Under the pieces are notes generated by a model. That model was given only the letters and a program-made list of their open reading frames with translations. It was not told the DNA's origin and made no database searches. From Thalassotalea sp. G2M2-11 (GTDB lineage: Bacteria > Pseudomonadota > Gammaproteobacteria > Enterobacterales > Alteromonadaceae): a DNA stretch of 64,000 bases. Both the position numbers and the translations under genes were made by a program. Location: the NCBI RefSeq assembly GCF_017168195.1, contig NZ_JADNYL010000003.1:62001-126000 (forward strand). Reading direction: 5' to 3'. This document shows positions 18,939-26,745 of this stretch, one piece after another (within the stretch, counting starts at the first letter, position 1; each line of letters begins with the position of its first letter).

Positions 18939-20609
18939 ATGAAAACATTTGATGTTAACCAGTTTCGTCAATATTTCCCCATCCTTACAACAACTTTCGA
19001 ACAATATCATTTAGTGTATTTTGATAATGCGGCCACCATGCAAAAGCCATTATCTGTGATCGACGCTGAGCATGATTATTATTTAACTTATAATGCTAAT
19101 GTCCATCGTGGTTCTCATTATTTGAGCCAACGTGCAACTGAGCTTTTTGAACAGGCAAGAGTGGAAGTTCAACGCTTTATTAACGCGCGTTCAGTTAAAG
19201 AGATTATTTGGACCAAAGGTACGACTGAAAGTATTAATTTAGTTGCTCAATCATGGGGGCTTGAACAATTACAAGCTGGTGATGAAATTGTGCTAAGTTA
19301 TGCTGAGCACCATGCCAATATCGTCCCTTGGCAAGTGGTGGCTGAAAAGGTTGGTGCTAACATCAAGGTATTACCGTTAAATGAATCAGGGGTGATCGAT
19401 GTTCATCAGCTAGATAGTCATATCACGGAAAAAACCAAGATCGTTTGTTGTAGCCATTTGTCAAATGTCATCGGTAAGTTTAACCCAATAGAAACCATCA
19501 TAACTAAAGCCAAGAGCGTTGGTGCGTTAACTCTGATTGACGGTGCCCAAGCGATAGCCAATACCGAAGTTAATGTGCAGCAACTTGATTGCGATTTCTA
19601 TGTTTTTTCTGCTCATAAACTTTATGGGCCAACAGGTGTCGGCGTTTTATATGGTAAACAAGCGCTCCTAGCTCAAATGTCGCCCTACCAATTTGGCGGC
19701 GAGATGATTAAAAAAGTCAGCTTTGCTGGCACGACTTTTAATGAATTACCATTTAAATTTGAAGCCGGTACCCCCAATATTGCCGGTTGTATTGCGTTTA
19801 CTGAAGCGATCAAGTTTATTTTATCGCAGAACTTGGAGCAGCAACTTACTTATAAAAAAACGCTTACTGCGTATTGCTATCAACAACTTGCCCAAATTGG
19901 CTCTGTTCAATTTCTGGTTAAGCAGTGCCCTGATATCCCTTTATTTTCGTTTAACTTGAGCGGCTTTCATCAACAAGATGTTGCCGCAGCGCTTGATAGT
20001 AAAGGCGTTGCTGTCAGGGCGGGGCATCATTGTGCGATGCCTTTGATGGACTATTTGGCTATCAATGGTTGTTTGAGAGTTTCGTTAGCAGCCTACAACA
20101 CATTTGATGAAGTTGATTATCTAGTTAATTGCTTAAAAGCACTGATTTTAGAGTCACAAACTACGCAAACAGTTCCCCTTGTTGCCAACACACAGGAAAG
20201 TCATGCATCTGACGATGATATTGAATATATGGTGTCGATTTTTAGTCAACAGCAAAGTTGGGACAGTAAACATCGACACCTTATGTTGTTGGGCAAAAAT
20301 TTTCACCGGATGGATAAAAGCCTACGCACTGAACAAAGACTGGTAGCTGGCTGTGAAAGTGAAGCATGGTTGGACATCAGTAAAAATGCTGATGGACGTT
20401 ATCTGCTCCAGGGGGATAGCGATGCTAAGATCATTCGAGGTTTGATGAAGATCACTTTTGCTGCCTTTAATAATAAAACAGCTGAGCAGATCCAGCATTT
20501 TGATATTCAAGCATATTTTGAAAAACTCGGCTTACTCAGCCATTTAAGCCCTTCAAGGGGCAATGGATTGCTGGCGATTGTTGAAAAAATTAAGTTATCG
20601 GTTAGCTAA
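18939..20609 (+). CDS. csdA: Cysteine desulfurase CsdA fused to sulfur acceptor CsdE
   Basis: 556 residues, about 150 longer than CsdA/SufS. Residues 1-405 are a class V aminotransferase-fold cysteine desulfurase: PLP lysine K227 in FSAHKLYGPTG, catalytic C365 in RAGHHCAMP. Residues about 420-556 are a SufE/CsdE domain: QSWDSKHRHLMLLGK opening and the sulfur-acceptor cysteine C472 in VAGCESEAWL. In E. coli these are two adjacent genes, csdA and csdE, followed by tcdA (csdL); here they form one chain and tcdA is next, convergent with a four-base overlap. Likely supplies persulfide sulfur for Fe-S or tRNA modification. A perfect TATAAT lies at 18893-18898 upstream. Confidence 0.93.
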   Translation: MKTFDVNQFRQYFPILTTTFEQYHLVYFDNAATMQKPLSVIDAEHDYYLTYNANVHRGSHYLSQRATELFEQARVEVQRFINARSVKEIIWTKGTTESINLVAQSWGLEQLQAGDEIVLSYAEHHANIVPWQVVAEKVGANIKVLPLNESGVIDVHQLDSHITEKTKIVCCSHLSNVIGKFNPIETIITKAKSVGALTLIDGAQAIANTEVNVQQLDCDFYVFSAHKLYGPTGVGVLYGKQALLAQMSPYQFGGEMIKKVSFAGTTFNELPFKFEAGTPNIAGCIAFTEAIKFILSQNLEQQLTYKKTLTAYCYQQLAQIGSVQFLVKQCPDIPLFSFNLSGFHQQDVAAALDSKGVAVRAGHHCAMPLMDYLAINGCLRVSLAAYNTFDEVDYLVNCLKALILESQTTQTVPLVANTQESHASDDDIEYMVSIFSQQQSWDSKHRHLMLLGKNFHRMDKSLRTEQRLVAGCESEAWLDISKNADGRYLLQGDSDAKIIRGLMKITFAAFNNKTAEQIQHFDIQAYFEKLGLLSHLSPSRGNGLLAIVEKIKLSVS

Positions 20610-21418
20610 CTTTTGTTATCGGTTTTTGCTTGCTTGAGTTTTTGTTTGTGAAGTAATTTGTTAATTGCTTTGCCAACGGCAAAGAACGCAAAACTTGCGG
20701 TTACATGAGTTGCAGCACCAAAACCACCACTACAATCTAAACGCATAGTCCCCTCTTGCGTTTGCTTGGCATGACACACTTCACCTGAGCTATCAGGGTA
20801 CATTAATTGCTCCGTTGAAAATACTGCGTCAATGCCAAACTTTCTCTTGGTATTGCGTGAAAACTGATATTCGCGACGTAACTGATTTCGTACTTTAGAT
20901 AACAAGGGATCTTGATAGGTTTGGCTTAAATCACTCAGTTGGATTTGACTTGGATCACTTTGTCCGCCAGCGCCGCCAACAGTGATTATCGGGAGTTTGT
21001 TTCGCTTACAGTAGGCAATGATCGCTGATTTTATTTTTACAGAGTCAATGGCATCAATAACGTAGTCATAATGAGCAGACATAAGCTCGACTAGGTTTTC
21101 TTGAGTAACAAAGTCCTCAACACAATGAACCACACATTCAGGGTTTATTTGCTTGATACGCTCTGCCATTACCTCAACTTTACTTTCGCCTATCGTTGTT
21201 GAAAGCGCATGAATTTGTCGGTTGATATTGGTGGTGCAAATATCATCAAGATCGATAAGGGTTATCGTGCCAATACCTGAACGAGCTAGGGCTTCAGCAA
21301 CCCATGAGCCAACACCACCAATACCTATTACGCAAAAATGAGAATCTTTTAATATTTGTGCACCGGTTTGTCCATATAACCGACTGATACCGCCAAAACG
21401 TAATTGATATTGTGACAT
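20606..21418 (-). CDS. tcdA: tRNA threonylcarbamoyladenosine dehydratase
   Basis: 270-residue E1-like/ThiF-MoeB family enzyme that cyclises t6A37 to ct6A37 in tRNA with ATP. The nucleotide-binding Rossmann motif GIGGVGSWVAEALARSG is near residue 33 and the adenylate site shows TINRQIHAL-like sequence (TNINRQIHAL). FGAATHVTASFAF near the C-terminus is typical. Family knowledge: CsdA-CsdE supply sulfur relay to TcdA (CsdL) in E. coli. The 3' end overlaps the csdA fusion by four bases on the opposite strand. Confidence 0.93.
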   Translation of the reverse strand: MSQYQLRFGGISRLYGQTGAQILKDSHFCVIGIGGVGSWVAEALARSGIGTITLIDLDDICTTNINRQIHALSTTIGESKVEVMAERIKQINPECVVHCVEDFVTQENLVELMSAHYDYVIDAIDSVKIKSAIIAYCKRNKLPIITVGGAGGQSDPSQIQLSDLSQTYQDPLLSKVRNQLRREYQFSRNTKRKFGIDAVFSTEQLMYPDSSGEVCHAKQTQEGTMRLDCSGGFGAATHVTASFAFFAVGKAINKLLHKQKLKQAKTDNKS

Positions 21419-21540
21419 GTTTACTACTTGAAAATTGCAAAATAACCATTATACCGACTGATCAAATAAAAGGGCAGTAGCGCATAATATATTTAGGTAA
21501 AATTAGCTGAATTTCGTGTCAGATTGGACTGTTATATTCT

Positions 21541-21584
21541 GATAAAAATTAGATAAAAATTAGATAAAAATTAGATAAAAATTT
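21541..21584. repeat. Tandem repeat, 11-bp unit
   Basis: Four head-to-tail copies of an 11-base AT-rich unit (GATAAAAATTA), the last one ending in TTT instead of TTA. It lies in the intergenic region between tcdA (- strand start at 21418) and the gltA terminator. A simple slippage-prone repeat; a regulatory role cannot be seen. Confidence 0.85.
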
Positions 21585-21657
21585 ATCAGTAATTATATAA
21601 ATAAAAATTGAATAGTTATTTGAGTAAATAGTTCAAATGTGTGTTTGAAAAAGAAAC

Positions 21658-21685
21658 AAAAAAGGCAGCTAATGCTGCCTTTTTT
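21658..21685 (-). terminator. gltA intrinsic terminator
   Basis: AAAAAAGGCAGC (21658-21669), loop TAAT, GCTGCCTTTTTT (21674-21685). On the - strand the stem ends in six T residues, 15 bases after the gltA stop. The flanking A and T tracts make it work in both directions. Confidence 0.85.
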
Positions 21686-21699
21686 CAGTCATTGATCAT

Positions 21700-22986
21700 T
21701 TATCTATTTTTCAGTGGTACAAACTCTCGGTTAATATCACCGATATAGTTTTGACGAGGACGACCAATTTTTTGTCCTGGTTGACCTAGCATCTCATCCC
21801 AGTGAGAGATCCAACCGACAGTACGAGACATCGCAAAGATCACGGTAAACATGTTGGTAGGAATACCAATGGCTTTTAAAATAATGCCTGAGTAGAAGTC
21901 TACATTCGGGTAGAGTTTCTTCTCAATGAAGTATGGGTCTTCCAATGCAACTTTTTCAAGGGCCATGGCAACATCAAGTAATGGATCTTTAATGCCTAAC
22001 TCTTTTAATACTTCATGACATGTTTCGCGCATAACGGTAGCACGTGGGTCAAAGTTTTTATAAACACGGTGACCAAAACCCATTAGTCGGAATGGGTCGT
22101 TCTTATCTTTTGCTTTTGCTACAAACTCATCAACACGGTCAAGCGAACCAATTTCTTCAAGCATAGTTAAACATGCTTCATTGGCACCACCATGAGCAGG
22201 ACCCCATAGAGAAGCCACGCCGGCTGCGATACATGCGTATGGGTTTGCACCAGAAGAACCTGCTAATCGTACGGTTGATGTCGATGCATTTTGTTCGTGA
22301 TCTGCGTGAAGAGTGAAGATACGATCCATTGCACGAGCAAGTACTGGGCTAACTTTATATTCTTCAGCAGGAACTGAGAACATCATATGTAAAAAGTTTT
22401 CAGCGTAAGTTAAATCATTACGCGGATAAACAAATGGTTGTCCCATGCTGTATTTGTATGCCATTGCTGCAATAGTCGGCATTTTAGCAATCAGGCGATG
22501 AGCACTGCGCATACGCTGCTCAGCATCATTGATATCCAAATCACTGTGGTAGAAAGATGAAAGTGCACCTACAACGCCACAAACCATTGCCATTGGGTGG
22601 GCATCTGGTAAGAAACCTTGGAAGAAGTGAACTAATTTTTCATGCACCATAGTATGGTTAGTGATGATGTTTTTAAATTCTTCGTATTGTTCTTTTGAAG
22701 GTGCTTCACCATTAAGTAGGATATAGCAAACTTCAAGATAATCAGCTTGCTTAGCTAAGTCATCTATTGCATAACCTCGGTGTTGTAGTATCCCTTTACC
22801 ACCATCAATAAATGTTATAGCCGACTCACAAGAAGCTGTCGCTAAAAAGCCCGGATCATAAGTGAAGTAGCCTGCGCCGCCTAAGGTGCGAATGTCAATT
22901 ACGTCATTGCCTGCTGTACCAGAAAGAATTGGTAGCTCAGCAATTACTTTGCCATCAATACTAAGAGAGGCTTTTGAATCAGCCAT
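21700..22986 (-). CDS. gltA: Citrate synthase, type II
   Basis: First enzyme of the TCA cycle: acetyl-CoA plus oxaloacetate to citrate. 428 residues from ATG 22986, preceded by AGGGG eight bases upstream; the frame extends 19 codons further to 23043 but the first part lacks homology. Catalytic His residues are in HGGANEAC and [12 protein letters not shown], and the catalytic Asp is in NVDFYSGI. The N-terminal domain ([12 protein letters not shown]) is that of the NADH-sensitive hexameric gammaproteobacterial type. Divergent from sdhCDAB across a 398-base regulatory region. Confidence 0.97.
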   Translation of the reverse strand: MADSKASLSIDGKVIAELPILSGTAGNDVIDIRTLGGAGYFTYDPGFLATASCESAITFIDGGKGILQHRGYAIDDLAKQADYLEVCYILLNGEAPSKEQYEEFKNIITNHTMVHEKLVHFFQGFLPDAHPMAMVCGVVGALSSFYHSDLDINDAEQRMRSAHRLIAKMPTIAAMAYKYSMGQPFVYPRNDLTYAENFLHMMFSVPAEEYKVSPVLARAMDRIFTLHADHEQNASTSTVRLAGSSGANPYACIAAGVASLWGPAHGGANEACLTMLEEIGSLDRVDEFVAKAKDKNDPFRLMGFGHRVYKNFDPRATVMRETCHEVLKELGIKDPLLDVAMALEKVALEDPYFIEKKLYPNVDFYSGIILKAIGIPTNMFTVIFAMSRTVGWISHWDEMLGQPGQKIGRPRQNYIGDINREFVPLKNR

Positions 22987-23384
22987 ATGTTTTACCCCTA
23001 TCAAATTCGATTGCTGAAGAACTTTGAAAATTACATTTTGCAAAGTTAATCAGTTTTTATGAATATAAAACTGCGCGCTATTCTACTGCAAAACACCCCC
23101 TAAAAGTCAATTCAAATGTTATAAGATTAGACTAAAGTCACATGTTTTTTTGTTATAGGTCAAAAAACATACGCAAGCCTTTAAAATAGCAACAAATTTG
23201 TCGATTAAGAAAATTGTAATTAAAAATTTAGGGCGATATAATCACGGTGATCTAGGATTTGTTTGCCTAACATCTTTATGTTTCGTGAATATCTACTAAG
23301 ATCCTTGGGGGGTTGCTCATACAAATTATTTTTGGGTGACAATAAAAAAAAAGTTGAAGGCTCTTTGAGCTCTTAGGCGAAATC
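22987..23384. promoter_or_regulatory. Divergent gltA-sdhC control region
   Basis: 398 bases without a gene between divergent gltA and sdhC. It holds the sdhC promoter described separately and must hold the gltA promoter. In E. coli this region binds ArcA, CRP and other regulators; no sites were assigned here because the degenerate motifs cannot be called by eye. The sdhC leader is over 130 bases long. Confidence 0.6.
23214..23242 (+). promoter_or_regulatory. Putative sigma-70 promoter of sdhCDAB
   Basis: TTGTAA at 23214-23219 and a perfect TATAAT at 23237-23242 with a 17-bp spacer, about 140 bases before the sdhC start. Confidence 0.55.
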
Positions 23385-23759
23385 GTGAAAAAACAACGTC
23401 CTGTAAATCTAGACCTAACTACAATTAAAATGCATCCAGCGGCAAATGTGTCTATTTTGCACCGTATTTCTGGTGTCATTATGGTATTTGCTATTGGTAT
23501 TTTATTGTGGACACTTTCATTATCTTTATCTTCTGCTGAAGGATTCGCACAAGTCGAGTCATTACTTGATGGTGTATTCTTCAAACTGATTATCATCGGT
23601 ATTACTTCCGCTCTTATCTACCACGTTTTAGGTGGTATTCGTCATTTATTGATGGATATGGGGCATTTTGAAGAACTCAGTTCTGGTAACGCAACCGCTA
23701 AACTAGTGCTAGCTCTTTGGTTGATTCTAACCATCGTTGTAGGAGTAAACTTATGGTAA
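23385..23759 (+). CDS. sdhC: Succinate dehydrogenase cytochrome b556 subunit
   Basis: 124-residue membrane anchor of complex II with three transmembrane segments. The N-terminus PVNLDLTTIKMHPAANVSILHRISGV is typical, with the quinone-site Ser/Arg in SILHRISG. The haem ligand His is in YHVLGGIRHLLMD. The start is GTG 23385, which follows a weak AGG. It overlaps sdhD by seven bases. The complex oxidises succinate and reduces ubiquinone at the inner membrane. Confidence 0.95.
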   Translation: MKKQRPVNLDLTTIKMHPAANVSILHRISGVIMVFAIGILLWTLSLSLSSAEGFAQVESLLDGVFFKLIIIGITSALIYHVLGGIRHLLMDMGHFEELSSGNATAKLVLALWLILTIVVGVNLW

Positions 23760-24100
23760 ATAATGCAGCAACTGTAGGCCGTAGCGGCGTACATGACTTT
23801 ATTCTTATTAGAACAAGTGCCGTGGTACTTGCTCTTTATGTTTTTTATATTCTTGGCTTTTTTGTTACAACGCCTGACGTAACTTATGAGTTATGGCAAG
23901 GCTTTTTTGCGAATATTTGCACTAAAATATTCACTATTGTTGCATTGTTTGCCTTGCTGATTCATGCATGGATCGGTATCTGGCAAGTGTTATCTGATTA
24001 CGTTAAACCTGCGTTTTTCCGCGGTGTTTTACAATTTTTATTTGCGGTTACTTTATTAGCTTATTTAGTAACTGGCTTTTTAACTGTGTGGGGTGTGTAA
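23753..24100 (+). CDS. sdhD: Succinate dehydrogenase membrane anchor subunit
   Basis: 115 residues from ATG 23753, chosen because AGGAG lies at 23741-23745 and the protein then starts MVNNAATVGRSGVHDFILIR as expected; an upstream in-frame start at 23717 is inside sdhC. Three transmembrane segments. The haem ligand His is in LLIHAWIGIWQVLSDYVK with the quinone-site Asp-Tyr motif (SDYVK). It abuts sdhA directly. Confidence 0.94.
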   Translation: MVNNAATVGRSGVHDFILIRTSAVVLALYVFYILGFFVTTPDVTYELWQGFFANICTKIFTIVALFALLIHAWIGIWQVLSDYVKPAFFRGVLQFLFAVTLLAYLVTGFLTVWGV

Positions 24101-25870
24101 ATGAGCGTACCTGTTCGTGAATTTGACGCCATTGTAATTGGCGCCGGTGGCGCTGGTATGCGCGCTGCATTAGCAATTTCAGAGTCTGGCCAATCATGTG
24201 CCTTGATTTCGAAAGTTTTTCCAACTCGTTCTCATACGGTTTCTGCGCAAGGCGGTATTACTGTTGCGTTAGGTAACGCCCATGAAGACCACTGGGAACA
24301 ACATATGTACGATACCGTGAAAGGTTCTGATTATATCGGTGACCAAGATGCGATCGAATACATGTGTAAAACTGGCCCAGAGTCCATTATTGAACTTGAA
24401 AAAATGGGTTTGCCATTTTCTCGTTTCGAAAACGGTAAAGTTTATCAGCGTCCATTTGGTGGTCAATCGAAAAACTTCGGTGGTGAGCAAGCTGCTCGTA
24501 CTGCCGCAGCTGCTGACCGTACCGGTCATGCCTTGTTGCATTGTCTCTATCAACAAAACGTTAAAAATAAAACCAACGTTTTCTCTGAGTGGTACGCACT
24601 AGACCTAGTTAAAAATGACGATGGTCATGTTGTGGGTACAACCGCTATTTGTATTGAAACGGGTGAAGTCTGCTACTTTAAAGCACGTGCAACAGTACTT
24701 GCTACTGGTGGTGCAGGTCGCATCTTCGCGTCAACAACTAATGCTCATATTAATACTGGTGATGGTGTTGGTATGTCGCTTCGTGCTGGCGTTCAAATGC
24801 AAGATATGGAAATGTGGCAATTCCATCCAACGGGTATTGCAGGTGCAGGTGTACTTGTAACTGAAGGTTGTCGTGGTGAAGGTGGTTATCTATTAAATAA
24901 AGATGGCGAGCGCTTTATGGAACGTTATGCACCAAATGCTAAAGACCTTGCTGGTCGTGACGTAGTTGCGCGTTCAATGATGACTGAGATCCGTGAAGGT
25001 CGTGGATGTGACGGTCCTTGGGGTCCACACATTAAACTGAAGTTAGATCATTTAGGTCGTGAAACGTTAAATCAACGTTTGCCTGGCGTATGTGATTTAT
25101 CTAAGACATTTGCACATGTTGATCCAGCGGAAGAGCCAATTCCTGTTATTCCTACATGTCACTACCAAATGGGTGGTGTGCCATGTAATGTTAATGGTCA
25201 AGCAATTAGCTTTAATCCTGAAACGGGTGAAGACACCATTATTGAAGGTTTATTTGCCGTTGGTGAAATTGCGAACGTATCAGTTCACGGTGCTAACCGT
25301 TTAGGTGGTAACTCATTACTTGATTTAGTGGTATTTGGTCGTGCAGCGGGTAACTTCTTAGGTAAATACTTAAATGATACCGAAAGCGGACGCGATGCTT
25401 CTGAATCTGATATTGATGCAGCGTTAGCACGTTTTAATCGTTGGGAATCTTCTACTTCTGGTGAAGATCCGGTACAAATTCGTAAAGATTTACAACAATG
25501 TATGCAGATGAACTTCTCGGTATTCCGTGAAGGTGAAGCAATGGCTCAAGGTATGAAAGAGTTAACGGAAATTCGTGAGCGTTTACAACATGCCAAGCTT
25601 GACGACAAGTCTTCTGAATTTAACACTCAGCGTATTGAGTGTTTAGAGTTAGATAACTTGATGGAAACAGCGTACTGTTCAGCTAAAGCGGCTAACTTCC
25701 GTACTGAATCTCGCGGGGCTCATGCACGCCAAGATTTCACTGAGCGTGATGATGAGAACTGGTTATGTCATTCTATTTATTCTCCACAGACTGAAGATAT
25801 GTCAAAACGTGGCGTTAATATGGCACCTGTTCACCGTGAAGCTTTCCCTCCGAAAGCTCGTACATACTAA
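24101..25870 (+). CDS. sdhA: Succinate dehydrogenase flavoprotein subunit
   Basis: 589 residues, family length. FAD-binding N-terminus [13 protein letters not shown], then [17 protein letters not shown] with the His that carries covalent FAD. Active-site residues in HPTGIAG, the catalytic Arg region [10 protein letters not shown] and the [19 protein letters not shown] motif are all intact. ATG follows the sdhD stop directly. Located on the cytoplasmic face of the inner membrane, oxidising succinate to fumarate. Confidence 0.98.
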   Translation: MSVPVREFDAIVIGAGGAGMRAALAISESGQSCALISKVFPTRSHTVSAQGGITVALGNAHEDHWEQHMYDTVKGSDYIGDQDAIEYMCKTGPESIIELEKMGLPFSRFENGKVYQRPFGGQSKNFGGEQAARTAAAADRTGHALLHCLYQQNVKNKTNVFSEWYALDLVKNDDGHVVGTTAICIETGEVCYFKARATVLATGGAGRIFASTTNAHINTGDGVGMSLRAGVQMQDMEMWQFHPTGIAGAGVLVTEGCRGEGGYLLNKDGERFMERYAPNAKDLAGRDVVARSMMTEIREGRGCDGPWGPHIKLKLDHLGRETLNQRLPGVCDLSKTFAHVDPAEEPIPVIPTCHYQMGGVPCNVNGQAISFNPETGEDTIIEGLFAVGEIANVSVHGANRLGGNSLLDLVVFGRAAGNFLGKYLNDTESGRDASESDIDAALARFNRWESSTSGEDPVQIRKDLQQCMQMNFSVFREGEAMAQGMKELTEIRERLQHAKLDDKSSEFNTQRIECLELDNLMETAYCSAKAANFRTESRGAHARQDFTERDDENWLCHSIYSPQTEDMSKRGVNMAPVHREAFPPKARTY

Positions 25871-25882
25871 GGAGCATTCTTG

Positions 25883-26593
25883 ATGAAACAAGTTTTTTCG
25901 ATTTACCGTTACAACCCAGATGTTGATAATGCACCTTACATGAAGGACTACGAATTAGAAATTCCTGAAGGTTCTGACATGATGGTACTTGATGCCTTGA
26001 TCTTATTAAAAGAGCAAGACTCAACGTTATCATTCCGTCGCTCATGCCGTGAAGGTGTGTGTGGTTCTGATGGTTTAAATATGAACGGCAAAAATGGTTT
26101 AGCATGTATCACGCCATTATCTGAGTTAAAAGCGAATAAAATTGTGTTACGTCCATTACCAGGGTTACCGGTAGTACGTGATTTAATTATTGATATGACT
26201 CAGTTTTATAATCAGTATGAGAAAATTAAGCCGTACTTAATTAATGATGGTAAAGAACAGCCTGCACGTGAACATCTGCAGTCTCCTGAAGAACGTGAGC
26301 ACTTAGATGGTCTTTATGAGTGTATCTTGTGTGCTTGTTGTTCAACGTCTTGTCCATCTTTCTGGTGGAACCCTGATAAGTTTATCGGTCCTGCAGGTTT
26401 ATTACATGCCTATCGTTTTTTAATCGATAGTCGTGATACTGCAACTGAAGAACGGTTAGATGATTTACAAGATGCCTATAGCGTATTCCGTTGTCACGGT
26501 ATCATGAACTGTGTGGATGTTTGTCCGAAAGGATTGAACCCAACGAAAGCCATTGGCCATATTAAGTCAATGTTACTTTCTCGCGCAGTATAA
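25883..26593 (+). CDS. sdhB: Succinate dehydrogenase iron-sulfur subunit
   Basis: 236 residues from ATG 25883 (AAGGAG eight bases upstream); a TTG at 25880 would add one residue. Three clusters are evident: [2Fe-2S] in CREGVCGSDGLNMNG with a distant Cys in LACIT; [4Fe-4S] in CILCACCSTSCPSFWW; [3Fe-4S] in CHGIMNCVDVCPKGLNP. It transfers electrons from SdhA to the quinone site. Last gene of sdhCDAB, 152 bases before sucA. Confidence 0.97.
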   Translation: MKQVFSIYRYNPDVDNAPYMKDYELEIPEGSDMMVLDALILLKEQDSTLSFRRSCREGVCGSDGLNMNGKNGLACITPLSELKANKIVLRPLPGLPVVRDLIIDMTQFYNQYEKIKPYLINDGKEQPAREHLQSPEEREHLDGLYECILCACCSTSCPSFWWNPDKFIGPAGLLHAYRFLIDSRDTATEERLDDLQDAYSVFRCHGIMNCVDVCPKGLNPTKAIGHIKSMLLSRAV

Positions 26594-26597
26594 AACT

Positions 26598-26636
26598 AAA
26601 TAGCAGAGCACATTGTCAGTGTTCTGCTATTTCTTT
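26598..26636 (+). terminator. Hairpin between sdhB and sucA
   Basis: AAATAGCAGAGCAC (26598-26611) pairs with GTGTTCTGCTATTT (26619-26632), 14 pairs with one G-U and a seven-base loop, followed by CTTTATTC. It starts five bases after the sdhB stop. It may be a partial terminator that lowers read-through from sdh to suc. Confidence 0.6.
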
Positions 26637-26745
26637 ATTCGGTGTAGTTGTTGTTTGCATTGATGCAATTAGCCAATAGTCTAATTTACGTGCGAATAAT
26701 TATTATTTAATTTTTTATGGCTTATATCCCATAAAGGAACAGGCA

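Noticed and set aside
23717-23759. Programmed frameshift between sdhC and sdhD
   Set aside because: sdhD has its own ATG at 23753 with AGGAG upstream; a seven-base overlap is ordinary translational coupling.
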